A stretch of DNA of 64,000 nucleotides from Spirobacillus cienkowskii (GTDB taxonomy: Bacteria; Bdellovibrionota_B; Oligoflexia; Silvanigrellales; Silvanigrellaceae), in NCBI RefSeq assembly GCF_037081835.1, contig NZ_CP146516.1, positions 1,945,501-2,009,500 of the forward strand. Reading direction: 5' to 3'. Below the pieces are notes generated by a model. That model saw nothing but the letters and a program-made list of their open reading frames with translations, did not search any database and was not told the origin of the DNA. Shown one piece after another: positions 28,168 through 38,062 of the stretch. Position numbers and translations under genes: made by a program. Positions within the stretch are counted from its first letter, which is position 1, and the number at the start of each line of letters is the position of its first letter.

Positions 28168-29361
28168 ATGCAAAATATACTTAAAAAAAATTTATTAAAA
28201 AAATTTAAAGAAAATCGTAATAAATTTATTATATTTTGTATTTGCTTATTAGTGATCTCAACAACCACATATATCCTTATATTTGCATTCCCATTTAAAA
28301 TAGTAATGACAGCAAATGCTGCAAGTAATAAAAAAGAAAATGTAATAAAAAATAAAAAAGAAAATATATTTAAAGTAATCTCCGAAAAAGCAAAAATAAA
28401 AAATATTCCAATTTTTTTAGAATCGATTGGAACTGTCTTACCAACTGAAAGCGCAGTAGTTAAAACACAGCTCAGTGGCGAACTAAAATCTGTTCAATTT
28501 AAAGAAGGACAGCTTGTAAAAAAAGGAGATTTATTAGCAGAAATTGATTCAAAAACATATCAAGCACAACTTATGCAATATGAAGGGCAATTACTAAAAG
28601 ATAAAGCATTACTCAATAACGCCCGTTTAGACTTAAAGCGCTATAAAATGCTTATTGAAACAGGTGGAATTTCAAAACAAACTCTTGATACTCAAAGTTG
28701 GCTAGTTAAACAATATGAGGGTGCAGTAAAATCAGATAAAGGATTACTCGAAGTTGCAAAAATAAATCTCAATCGTTGTAAAATTACAGCGCCAATATCT
28801 GGCCTTGCAGGATTAAGAAAGGTAAATCCTGGTAATTATGTACAAGTTAGTGATCCAAACGGAATTGTAATTATAAATAAACTACAACCTATTTCTGTTA
28901 TTTTTTCGTTACCAAGCGATCATATTCAAAAAATAATTAATAAACTAAAAACAAAGTCAAAAGTTACGGTATCAGCACTAGACAAACAAAAAGAACAAAT
29001 ACTTGACTCTGGAGATCTGGTATCCAGTGAAAATCAAATAGAATCTACTACTGGAACTATTAAACTAAAAGCAAATTTTAAAAATGAAGATTTGATACTA
29101 TTTCCTAATCAGTTTGTAAATGTAAAAGTATTAATAGATTTTTTTGAAAATGCAATTGTTATTCCAACTTCTGCAATTCAACGAGACAAAAAAGGCCATT
29201 TTGTATACTTAATTCAAAATAATAAAGTTAAAATTAATTATATTTCTACGAGTATCGAACATGAAAACGAAACAATTGTTGTTTCAGGAATTAAAAAAAA
29301 CGACTTGGTTGTTTCTGAAGGGACAAACGGATTATTTGATGGCGCAGAGGTTGCGTTATGA
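28168..29361 (+). CDS. RND efflux periplasmic adaptor (membrane fusion protein, MdtA-like)
   Basis: This is the adaptor of a tripartite efflux pump. It has an N-terminal membrane anchor (residues ~18-38) and a basic stretch. A biotinyl-lipoyl half-motif (SGELKSVQFKEGQLVKKGDLLAEID) and an alpha-hairpin (~125-195) follow. The second lipoyl half (CKITAPISGLAGLRKVNPGNYV) and beta-barrel and membrane-proximal domains complete it (AIQRDKKGHFVYLIQ). The 397-residue length fits MdtA/AcrA. Its stop overlaps the ATG of the first pump gene (ATGA), so the operon is translationally coupled. Confidence 0.9.
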   Translation: MQNILKKNLLKKFKENRNKFIIFCICLLVISTTTYILIFAFPFKIVMTANAASNKKENVIKNKKENIFKVISEKAKIKNIPIFLESIGTVLPTESAVVKTQLSGELKSVQFKEGQLVKKGDLLAEIDSKTYQAQLMQYEGQLLKDKALLNNARLDLKRYKMLIETGGISKQTLDTQSWLVKQYEGAVKSDKGLLEVAKINLNRCKITAPISGLAGLRKVNPGNYVQVSDPNGIVIINKLQPISVIFSLPSDHIQKIINKLKTKSKVTVSALDKQKEQILDSGDLVSSENQIESTTGTIKLKANFKNEDLILFPNQFVNVKVLIDFFENAIVIPTSAIQRDKKGHFVYLIQNNKVKINYISTSIEHENETIVVSGIKKNDLVVSEGTNGLFDGAEVAL

Positions 29362-32300
29362 TCAATTTATCTGCTCCATTTATAAAACGCCCAATAGCAA
29401 CATCTCTGTTTATGATTGCCATTTTACTAGTTGGTATTCTTGCCTTTAATTTATTGCCAATTTCTGCGCTTCCTGAAGTAGAATATCCAACAATTCAAGT
29501 TGCAACGTCTTATCCTGGCGCAAGCCCCGAACTCGTAGCAACTACAGTCACAGCTCCATTAGAACGACAATTTGGACAAATGCCAGGACTATTACAAATG
29601 ACGTCTGCTAGCTCATTTGGAAGCTCAATCATTACACTGCAATTTAATTTAGATATGAATCTTGATGTCGCCGTTCAACAAGTTCAAGCAGCAATAATTT
29701 CAAGTCAAAATTTGCTGCCGGCAAACTTACCAACCCCACCTATTTATAGCAAAGTCAACCCAGCCGATGCACCAATTATTACACTGGCATTAAACTCAAA
29801 ATCTTTAAACCTAACCGAAGTGCAAAATTTTGCAGAAACTCGATTTGTTCCTAAAATTTCAGAAATCACAGGCGTTGGCATTGTCAGACTCAGTGGTGGC
29901 CAGCGTCCAGCAATACGAATTCAAGTTAACCCTGTTTTACTTGCTTCCTATGCGCTCAATCTTGAAGACATACGAACAACAATTAACAATGCAAACTCAA
30001 ATGGCGCAAAAGGAAGTATTGATGGCGAAATACTGACCTATACAATTAACTCAAATGATCAACTTTTAACAAAAAATGATTTTGAAAAACTGATAATCAC
30101 ATACCTTGATCAAGGAGCGATTTACCTTAAAGATATTGCCGATATTTCTGAGGGACCAGAAAATACCCAACTTGCAGCTTGGGTCAATAATGAACCAAGC
30201 ATCATTCTTGATATTCAAAAACAGCCAAATACTAATGTTATCGAAATTGTAGATAAAATTAAAAATATCTTACCCAAATTAAAAGCAACTGTTCCCAAAG
30301 AAATTAATATATTAATTGTAAACGACAGAACAATTACAATAAGAAAATCTATAAATCATGCAAAATTTGAATTGATATTATCAATAATATTAGTCGTATT
30401 AATAATATATTTATTTTTAAATAGCTTTTCGGCTACGTTTATTCCAAGTCTTGCCGTACCTTTATCACTAATTGGTACTTGTAGCGTAATGTATTACCTT
30501 AACTTTAGCTTTAATAACTTAACAATTATGGCTCTAACTATTGCAACAGGATTTGTTGTCGATGACGCTATTGTCATGATTGAAAATATATCAAGATATT
30601 TAGAAAAAGGTTTTACACCTTTAGACGCTGCGCTTAAAGGCGCAGCTCAAATTGGATTTACAATTATTACCTTAACAATATCTATAATTTCTGTGTTAAT
30701 TCCACTTTTTTTTATGGAAGATATTATTGGCAGATTATTTAGAGAATTTGCTGTAACATTAGCGATTTCAATTTTTATCTCAGCAATAGTTTCTTTAACC
30801 TTAACCCCAATGCTTTGCAGACAATTATTAAAATCAGAGCATAGTAAAGAAATTAAAATAAATTTTTTTCAAAATTTATTAAATATTATTATTGAAAAAT
30901 ATTCTGTAACTTTAAAGTTTGTATTATCTCAAAAAAATAAAACAATTTTAGTTTCATTTATTGTATTATTCATAACAGGAATTTTGTTTGTTGCAATTCC
31001 AAAAGGATTTTTTCCGATTCAAGATACAGGAGCTATTATAGCAATAACAGAGGCACCCCAGTCAGTTTCATTTTCTGAAATGAATAAGAGGCAAAAACAT
31101 GTTGCTGAAAAAATATTAGAAGATCCCGCAGTTGAAAACATAACATCAATTACTGGAATTGATGGAATGAATACAACATTAAATAGCGGAAGAATATTAA
31201 TTACTTTAAAACCATTTGAAATCAGAAAAATCACAAGTGAAAAATTAATAAAAAAAATTCAAAAAAAATTAGATAACATTAAAAATATTAAAACATATAT
31301 GCAACCAGTTCAAGATCTTAATGTTGAAAATAAAATAAGCCGCACTCAATTTCAATATAGTATTACTTCTCCAAACTCAAAAGAAGTTGATGATTGGAGC
31401 AAAAAAATAATTGAAAAATTAATTGAAAGCCCTCTTTTTAATGATGTGACTAGTGATGTTCAAAACTCAGGGCTTCGTGCAGAGATTGTGATTGATCATC
31501 AAGTAATTGGCACTTTAGGAATTACGCAAACAATGATTGATAATGCAATTTACAATTCATTTGGACAACGGCCTATTTCTACAATATTTACAAATATCAA
31601 TCAATATAATGTAATATTAGAAGCAAATCCTAAACTAAAAATTACTATTCAAAATTTATTAGATCATATTTTTATTCAAAATAAAGGCAATATTATTCCT
31701 TTTTCTGCGTTTGCTAAAGTTGTAGAATCAACTACGCCTCTTGTTATCAATCGAAAAGGACAGTTTCCTGTTGCCACTCTTTCATTTAATTTAGCACCAG
31801 GAGCCTCCTTAGGCTCTGCCGTTGCAGCAATAGAAGACACAAAAAATAAACTACAAATTCCTCCATCTCTTCAGACATCATTTGAAGGGGTGACTCAAAT
31901 ATTTCAAAACTCAATAACCAATTCTTTATTGTTAATATTAGCATCCATCACAGTTGTTTATATAATTTTAGGTATTCTTTATGAAAGCTATATTCATCCA
32001 ATAACAATTCTTTCAACCATACCATCAGCAGGTTTAGGAGCACTCCTTGCATTATTTATCACAGGAAATGAATTTAATATTATCTCATTAATTGGTATGA
32101 TTTTATTGATTGGCATTGTCAAAAAAAATGCAATTATGATGATAGATTTTGCATTGGATCTTCAACGAAATCAAAAATTAATCGCAGAAGAAGCAATTTA
32201 TCAAGCATGCCTTCTTCGCTTTAGACCAATTTTAATGACAACTATGGCTGCTTTACTTGCAGCAATTCCTTTGGCATTTGGCAATGGAATAGGAGCAGAG

Positions 32301-32480
32301 CTTAGAAAACCATTAGGCATTTGTATAATTGGAGGGTTGATTTTAAGTCAAATATTAACCTTGTATACAACTCCAGTTGTATATTTATTTTTTGATAAAA
32401 TATCCAAAACCTTTTTGTCTTTTGCTCAAAAAAATAGCGAAAAAGAAACTCCTCAAACAGTTTTGGATATAAAAAAATGA
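29358..32480 (+). CDS. RND efflux pump permease, first subunit (MdtB-like)
   Basis: A 1040-residue inner-membrane proton-driven pump of the HAE1 family. It has a first helix, a porter domain, helices 2-6, a second porter domain, and helices 8-12. TM4 carries the proton-relay aspartates (ATGFVVDDAIVMIENI), and TM10 the essential Lys in GIVKKNAIMMIDFAL. The N-terminus reads SAPFIKRPIATSLFMIAILLVG and the periplasmic part has KVNPADAPI. It overlaps the adaptor and the second pump gene by 4 nt each. The presence of two full-length, non-identical pump genes suggests a heteromeric MdtBC-type trimer. Confidence 0.92.
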   Translation: MINLSAPFIKRPIATSLFMIAILLVGILAFNLLPISALPEVEYPTIQVATSYPGASPELVATTVTAPLERQFGQMPGLLQMTSASSFGSSIITLQFNLDMNLDVAVQQVQAAIISSQNLLPANLPTPPIYSKVNPADAPIITLALNSKSLNLTEVQNFAETRFVPKISEITGVGIVRLSGGQRPAIRIQVNPVLLASYALNLEDIRTTINNANSNGAKGSIDGEILTYTINSNDQLLTKNDFEKLIITYLDQGAIYLKDIADISEGPENTQLAAWVNNEPSIILDIQKQPNTNVIEIVDKIKNILPKLKATVPKEINILIVNDRTITIRKSINHAKFELILSIILVVLIIYLFLNSFSATFIPSLAVPLSLIGTCSVMYYLNFSFNNLTIMALTIATGFVVDDAIVMIENISRYLEKGFTPLDAALKGAAQIGFTIITLTISIISVLIPLFFMEDIIGRLFREFAVTLAISIFISAIVSLTLTPMLCRQLLKSEHSKEIKINFFQNLLNIIIEKYSVTLKFVLSQKNKTILVSFIVLFITGILFVAIPKGFFPIQDTGAIIAITEAPQSVSFSEMNKRQKHVAEKILEDPAVENITSITGIDGMNTTLNSGRILITLKPFEIRKITSEKLIKKIQKKLDNIKNIKTYMQPVQDLNVENKISRTQFQYSITSPNSKEVDDWSKKIIEKLIESPLFNDVTSDVQNSGLRAEIVIDHQVIGTLGITQTMIDNAIYNSFGQRPISTIFTNINQYNVILEANPKLKITIQNLLDHIFIQNKGNIIPFSAFAKVVESTTPLVINRKGQFPVATLSFNLAPGASLGSAVAAIEDTKNKLQIPPSLQTSFEGVTQIFQNSITNSLLLILASITVVYIILGILYESYIHPITILSTIPSAGLGALLALFITGNEFNIISLIGMILLIGIVKKNAIMMIDFALDLQRNQKLIAEEAIYQACLLRFRPILMTTMAALLAAIPLAFGNGIGAELRKPLGICIIGGLILSQILTLYTTPVVYLFFDKISKTFLSFAQKNSEKETPQTVLDIKK

Positions 32481-35400
32481 GAAATATATCTTCTCTATTT
32501 ATCAATCGCCCAATAGGAACTTCATTACTAGGAGCTCTCATCATATTAGCAGGAATTCTTGCTTTTAAATTATTACCAGTTTCACAATTACCGCAAATAG
32601 AGTTTCCAACAATTGTTGTTCAAGCAGCTCTTCCGGGAGCCAATCCAACAATTATGGCATCCTCGGTGACAACACCACTAGAACGACAATTAGGAAAAAT
32701 TTCTGGCGTTTCTGAAATGACTTCTACATCAGGATCTGGATCATCACGGATTGTTTTGCAATTTGATTTATCTCGAAAAATTGATGGAGCTGCAAACGAT
32801 GTGCAAGCAGCAATCAATGCCTCATTAAATCAATTACCTAAAGAGTTGCCAGCAGTTCCAACATATCGCAAAGTTAATCCAGCCGACGCACCAATCATGA
32901 TTCTTTCTCTTACATCTGACACATTAAAAAAAGAACAAATCTATGATGCGGCGTCTTCAATTCTGCAACAAAAAATTTCGCAAATAGAGGGTGTTGGACA
33001 AGTTAACATAGGAGGCAGCTCACTACCAAGCATCAGAATTGATCTCAACCCACACTTACTAAATCATTATGGAATATCATTAGAAAATGTAACACAAGTT
33101 ATCAATCAAGCACACAGCATTACACCTAAAGGTTTATTTGAAGATGATTTAAAGTCATATCAAATAGAAACATCCCCACAAATATTTTCTTCACATCAAT
33201 ATAATCCATTAATAATTTCGTATAAAAATAATAGTTATGTAACTTTAAAAGATATTGCTAAAGTTTATGATTCTGTCGAAGATTTAAAAAATATGGGTTA
33301 TGCCGATGGCAAACCTGCTGTAATATTAATAATATTTAAAGAACCAGGAAAAAATGTTATCGAAACAGTTGATCGTATTCAAAAAGAAATTCCACAATTA
33401 AAATCTTTAATTCATAAAGATATAGATTTAACAGTTTCGTTAGACAGAACACTAACAATTAGAGCGTCTTTATTTGATGTAGAAAAAACTTTATTAATTT
33501 CTATTATATTAGTAATTTTAATTGTATTTTTATTTTTTAAAGATATCAATGCAACAATTATTCCATGCATCGCTATTCCATTGTCCCTTCTTGGAACATT
33601 TATTATTATGTTTTTATTGGGTTATAGTCTTGATAACTTGTCTCTCATGGCACTAACTATTGCCACAGGTTTTGTTGTTGATGATGCTATTGTTGTTTTA
33701 GAAAATATTAATAGACATATTGAATTAGGAAAGACTCCATTTCAAGCTTCATTAATAGGTGCTAAAGAAGTTGTATTTACTATAATATCAATTAGTATAT
33801 CTTTAGTTGCAGTATTTATTCCGCTCCTTTTTATGGATGGAATCGTTGGCAGATTTTTTAGAGAGTTTTCAATCACATTATCAATTGCTATTATTGTATC
33901 GTTATTTGTATCAATCATATTTACACCTACTATGTGCTCAAAAATGTTAAAAAATTCGCGAAGTCAAAATTACAAAATAAATATGCTATCTAAAATTTAT
34001 GAAAAAAGTTTATTTTGGAGTATCAATCACAAAAAAACAATTATTCTAGTTACATTATTAACAATATTTACAAGTGTTTATTTATACAAAGAAACACCTA
34101 AAGGATTTTTTCCGCAACAAGATACCGGAAGAATTATTGGCGCAATTCAAACCGACCAAAATATTTCATTTATTAATTTACAAAAAAAATTTACTAAGTT
34201 TATTGATATAATTAAACAAGATGAAGCAATTGAGCATGTGGTTGGTTACGTTGGTGGAAGCTCCGCAAATTCAGGTAATGTATTTATAAGTTTAAAGCCG
34301 TTAAAGGATAGAAAAGTTTCTTCTGATCTTGTTATCAAACGTCTGAGACAAAAATTATCAACTCTACCTGCGGCTAAAATATTTTTGCAATCTGCTCAAG
34401 ATATTGTAATAGGAGGTCGCCAAGGAGGGGCACAATTTCAATTTTCATTATCTGCCGATAACTTAACTGAATTAAAAAAATGGACTCAAATATTAACGAA
34501 AGAACTTGCCACACTCCCTGGAATTGCTGACATAAACAATAATCAAAAAGAAAATGGATTAGAATTATTTATAAATATAAACAATCAAAAAAAATCCGAA
34601 TTTAACATAAGCAATAATTCAATAAATAAGTATCTTTATAGTTATTTTGGCCAAAAAGCGGTTGCTACAATTTACAAAAATTTAAACCAGTATCGAATTA
34701 TTATGGAAGTCGATCCAAAATTTGCTGATAATACAAAAATTATAGATGGGGTTTATATTAATAATAGTAAAAATACACTAGTTCCTTTAAATTCGTTTTC
34801 TCAACATCATGTAACAAATTCTTTATTATCAATAAATCACCAATCTAGTTTTCCTTCAACAACCTTATATTTTAATTTACTTCCTGGAATTTCTTTAGGA
34901 AATATTGTTAATCAAATCAATGATTCTGTTAAAACTTTAAATTTACCTCCAACAGTTCAAGCCTCGTTTCAAGGAAGCGCAAAAGAGTTTCAAAAATCAC
35001 TAGATAATCAACCTATTTTAATTTTATCAGCAATAGTCACTGTGTATATTATTCTTGGTATATTATATGAAAGCTTTATTCACCCCATTACAATATTATC
35101 AACTCTACCTTCTGCAAGCGTTGGCGCTTTAATAGCACTATATATTACTAAAACTGATTTAAACTTAATTGCATTAGTTGGTATAATATTACTAATTGGG
35201 ATTGTTAAAAAAAACGCTATCATGATGATCGATTTTGCAATTAACGTTCAAAAAGATAATGCTATATCATCGAGTGATGCAATTTTTAAATCAGCATTAC
35301 TAAGATTTAGGCCAATTATGATGACAACTTTAGCGGCAGTATTAGGAGCTGTTCCCTTAGCATTTGGAGAGGGAGTTGGTTCTGAATTTAGAAAACCTCT

Positions 35401-35545
35401 GGGAATTACTATAATAGGTGGATTATTATTTAGTCAATTATTAACCTTATATACAACACCAATTATTTATATTTATTTTGATAAATTATCAGAGTGGTTT
35501 AAAAAAAATAAACCAAAAGTTTTAGGAAATAATTATGAAAAATAA
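32477..35545 (+). CDS. RND efflux pump permease, second subunit (MdtC-like)
   Basis: The second pump protein (1022 residues) is clearly paralogous to its neighbour and has the same layout: INRPIGTSLLGALIILAG at the start, the relay pair in GFVVDDAIVVLENI, GIVKKNAIMMIDFAI and FEGVGSEFRKPLGI-like TM12. Divergence is spread along the porter domains, so the pair is old rather than a recent duplication. By analogy with MdtB/MdtC, both may be needed for a functional trimer. Coupling is ATGA upstream, and the outer-membrane gene starts 11 nt before its stop. Confidence 0.92.
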   Translation: MRNISSLFINRPIGTSLLGALIILAGILAFKLLPVSQLPQIEFPTIVVQAALPGANPTIMASSVTTPLERQLGKISGVSEMTSTSGSGSSRIVLQFDLSRKIDGAANDVQAAINASLNQLPKELPAVPTYRKVNPADAPIMILSLTSDTLKKEQIYDAASSILQQKISQIEGVGQVNIGGSSLPSIRIDLNPHLLNHYGISLENVTQVINQAHSITPKGLFEDDLKSYQIETSPQIFSSHQYNPLIISYKNNSYVTLKDIAKVYDSVEDLKNMGYADGKPAVILIIFKEPGKNVIETVDRIQKEIPQLKSLIHKDIDLTVSLDRTLTIRASLFDVEKTLLISIILVILIVFLFFKDINATIIPCIAIPLSLLGTFIIMFLLGYSLDNLSLMALTIATGFVVDDAIVVLENINRHIELGKTPFQASLIGAKEVVFTIISISISLVAVFIPLLFMDGIVGRFFREFSITLSIAIIVSLFVSIIFTPTMCSKMLKNSRSQNYKINMLSKIYEKSLFWSINHKKTIILVTLLTIFTSVYLYKETPKGFFPQQDTGRIIGAIQTDQNISFINLQKKFTKFIDIIKQDEAIEHVVGYVGGSSANSGNVFISLKPLKDRKVSSDLVIKRLRQKLSTLPAAKIFLQSAQDIVIGGRQGGAQFQFSLSADNLTELKKWTQILTKELATLPGIADINNNQKENGLELFININNQKKSEFNISNNSINKYLYSYFGQKAVATIYKNLNQYRIIMEVDPKFADNTKIIDGVYINNSKNTLVPLNSFSQHHVTNSLLSINHQSSFPSTTLYFNLLPGISLGNIVNQINDSVKTLNLPPTVQASFQGSAKEFQKSLDNQPILILSAIVTVYIILGILYESFIHPITILSTLPSASVGALIALYITKTDLNLIALVGIILLIGIVKKNAIMMIDFAINVQKDNAISSSDAIFKSALLRFRPIMMTTLAAVLGAVPLAFGEGVGSEFRKPLGITIIGGLLFSQLLTLYTTPIIYIYFDKLSEWFKKNKPKVLGNNYEK

Positions 35546-36944
35546 TAATGATAAATTTAAAATACTACTCACTTTAACTTTTCTTTTTTATTCTTGTACT
35601 AGTGGCCCCAAATACAACCCAATATCTTTTGAACTTTCTGATAAATATAAAGAAACAAATGATAAAAACTGGAAAATAGCCGAACCAAATGACGAAATTC
35701 CTAAAGGAAAGTGGTGGGAAGTATTTAATGACCCTATCCTTAATCAATTTGAAGAAACTCTCGAACACTCAAATCAAAATATTCAAGTCGCTCTCCATCA
35801 ATTTGAGCAAGCTCAAGCACTTGTTGCACAGGCGTCATCTGCATATGGTCCCTCTGTAGCGGTTGCAGGTGGCGCATCTCGCCAAAGACAGCCCGCTAGC
35901 AAACAAATACCTCAAGCCACCTATTCTAACTCCTTTCAAAGCTCAATCAATGCCTCATGGATTCCTGATCTATGGGGCGCTGTCCGCCATAACGTAGATG
36001 CAAACAGAGCCGCCGTAGAAGCAAGCGCTGCGCAATTAGAAAATACTAAACTCGCATTACAAGCCTCACTTGCTCAATATTATTTTTCAGTCAGAATTCT
36101 CGATCATAATCAACAAATTTTTACGCAAATTATAGAGTGCTATAATACCATAAACAATATAACAGAAAAGGCAAAAAATGCGGGTATAGCTTCTTCAATA
36201 GATTATGAAAACTCAAATGCGCAACTCGAGCAAGCTAAAATTCAATTATCTGAAATTAAAATATCTCGTTCTCAATATGAACATGCCATTGCCGTATTAT
36301 TAGGAAAGCCTCCTTCTGAATTTACCCTAGAACCACAAAAGACAAAAATTACTATTCCAGAAATTCCTTTATTGTTACCTTCTCGTTTACTAGAACGCCG
36401 CCCCGATATTGCGCAAGCAGAAAGACTTGTTGCGCAAGCAAATTCACAAATTGGACTGGCAGAAGCTGGTTATTTTCCTGATTTTACGTTTTCAACAAGT
36501 GCTGGATTTTCCAAAACTGACATTGATAGCCTTTTTTCATTACCATCCCTATTTTGGAGTTTAGGGGTAAGTTTAACCGAAACAGTTTTTGATAATGGAT
36601 TACGTGCTGCAAAAGTACGGTCGGCAGAAGCGAATTATCAAGTGACAGTCGCAAAATATCGTCAAACGGTATTAGGTGCACTGCAAAATGTTGAAGATAT
36701 TTTAGCTTCAATTAGAAATATTAAAATAGAGGAAGAATTTCAACATAGCATCACAGATCGCAATAAAATCATTGAAGAAATAATATTAACAGGATTTCAC
36801 TTAGGAAAAAATTCTTATCAAGAAGTCATGCGAGCTCAAATCAATTTATTACAAGCCCAAAAGTCTGTTGCCGATTTATTAGGACGGAATATCTCAGCAC
36901 ACCTCAATCTTATCGGGGCACTTGGCGGGATTTGGTCTCATTAA
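35535..36944 (+). CDS. Outer-membrane efflux lipoprotein (NodT/OprM family)
   Basis: This TolC-like outer-membrane factor completes the tripartite pump. A lipoprotein signal ends in the lipobox FYSC (Cys about residue 21). Two OEP repeats follow, with the typical KWWEVFNDPILNQFEETL, the strand LQASLAQYYFSVRILD, the RLLERRPDIAQAERLVAQANSQIGLAEAGYFPDF hallmark (split by position near residues 285-318) and DNGLRAAKVRSAEANY. The 469-residue length is normal. It overlaps the second pump gene by 11 nt, so the four genes form one operon carrying its own exit duct. Confidence 0.92.
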   Translation: MKNNNDKFKILLTLTFLFYSCTSGPKYNPISFELSDKYKETNDKNWKIAEPNDEIPKGKWWEVFNDPILNQFEETLEHSNQNIQVALHQFEQAQALVAQASSAYGPSVAVAGGASRQRQPASKQIPQATYSNSFQSSINASWIPDLWGAVRHNVDANRAAVEASAAQLENTKLALQASLAQYYFSVRILDHNQQIFTQIIECYNTINNITEKAKNAGIASSIDYENSNAQLEQAKIQLSEIKISRSQYEHAIAVLLGKPPSEFTLEPQKTKITIPEIPLLLPSRLLERRPDIAQAERLVAQANSQIGLAEAGYFPDFTFSTSAGFSKTDIDSLFSLPSLFWSLGVSLTETVFDNGLRAAKVRSAEANYQVTVAKYRQTVLGALQNVEDILASIRNIKIEEEFQHSITDRNKIIEEIILTGFHLGKNSYQEVMRAQINLLQAQKSVADLLGRNISAHLNLIGALGGIWSH

Positions 36945-37041
36945 AAACACGTATTTTTAATTAAACTATTTATTTTTTATATTTAATTTCGATAAATAAA
37001 TAACAAAATATTTCTTAAAATTAATTAAGGAAAGATTTTTA

Positions 37042-38049
37042 ATGTATCAAAAAACATTAGTATTTATTTGTATTTTTTTATTTTTTATAAATTCATGCAA
37101 AAAAATTATTAATTCAGAGATCGCGCGTAGTCCAGGACCATCCTCATGCTTGGCAAACAGAAACGAAATTTTATCTACAAATATAGTAGGAGGCCAAATT
37201 GTTGATAATACTACAGTTCCTTCGGGCAGAAATACGGTTGGAATTGTATTGCCTTTGGGAAATTCAATGTATGTCGTATGCACCGGAACCGTTGTGGCAG
37301 ATAACCTTATTCTTACCGCAGCGCATTGCTTAGATGACATAGATCATAACAATGTTTCTCCAGGCCATATTGTGTTTTCAGATCAATTGAACTTTAGCCG
37401 GAACTCTGTGGTATCATCCCCAATCACATGTTGGCAAAAACACGGCAGCTACACCTCTTGTGCCGACACCAATTCATTGGGCTGTACTCTATTTGATATA
37501 GCCTGGTTAAAAATTGGCAATAGCGCAACAGCAAATTATGGCTACAATACTATTTCTGTTTTAGCAAATCCTCAATTGATTACAGCAACTGAATCAAAGT
37601 GGATGTTTGGCTTTGGACATTTGAGTGATTCTCAGTCAAATACATCAAATAGAAAGTATTCTGTTATGTCTGCCTCATCGATTAATTTTCCAGACACTAT
37701 TCCAGGAGGGGCTATTACAAATTTCAATGCAATTACATTTAACAATGCTTATCAAAGCTATTTAACCGTTATCGGGCCAAACAACCAACCAGGCTCTGCA
37801 AAAGGAACCTGCATGGGGGATTCTGGAGGTCCCGTATACCTTAATCGCAATGGAAATTATATTTTAGCTGCACTCACACAAGGCTCAAACTCAGTGCTAA
37901 CCCCACACCCCACAAACACGGCACCCCCTTACAGCTTTAATTCGTCTCAGTATGCTTTATGCAATGACGGCTATGGCGTTTACACAACCATTGGTAACTA
38001 TATCAATTGGATACAAACGAGCAGTGGAGTGACATTGAGCCTCTTTTAA
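37042..38049 (+). CDS. Trypsin-like serine protease, lipoprotein
   Basis: The 335-residue protein has a lipoprotein signal with lipobox FINSC (Cys about 19) and a short linker. The S1A protease domain begins at IVGGQIVDN. The catalytic triad is visible: His in LTAAHCL, Asp in FDIAWLKI and Ser in CMGDSGGPVY. Six or more cysteines likely form disulfides. An N-terminal IVGG suggests zymogen-like activation. It would act at the cell surface or in the periplasm. It is a single gene, AAGG before the ATG, convergent with the kinase gene. Confidence 0.9.
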   Translation: MYQKTLVFICIFLFFINSCKKIINSEIARSPGPSSCLANRNEILSTNIVGGQIVDNTTVPSGRNTVGIVLPLGNSMYVVCTGTVVADNLILTAAHCLDDIDHNNVSPGHIVFSDQLNFSRNSVVSSPITCWQKHGSYTSCADTNSLGCTLFDIAWLKIGNSATANYGYNTISVLANPQLITATESKWMFGFGHLSDSQSNTSNRKYSVMSASSINFPDTIPGGAITNFNAITFNNAYQSYLTVIGPNNQPGSAKGTCMGDSGGPVYLNRNGNYILAALTQGSNSVLTPHPTNTAPPYSFNSSQYALCNDGYGVYTTIGNYINWIQTSSGVTLSLF

Positions 38050-38062
38050 AAAATCAAACAAT

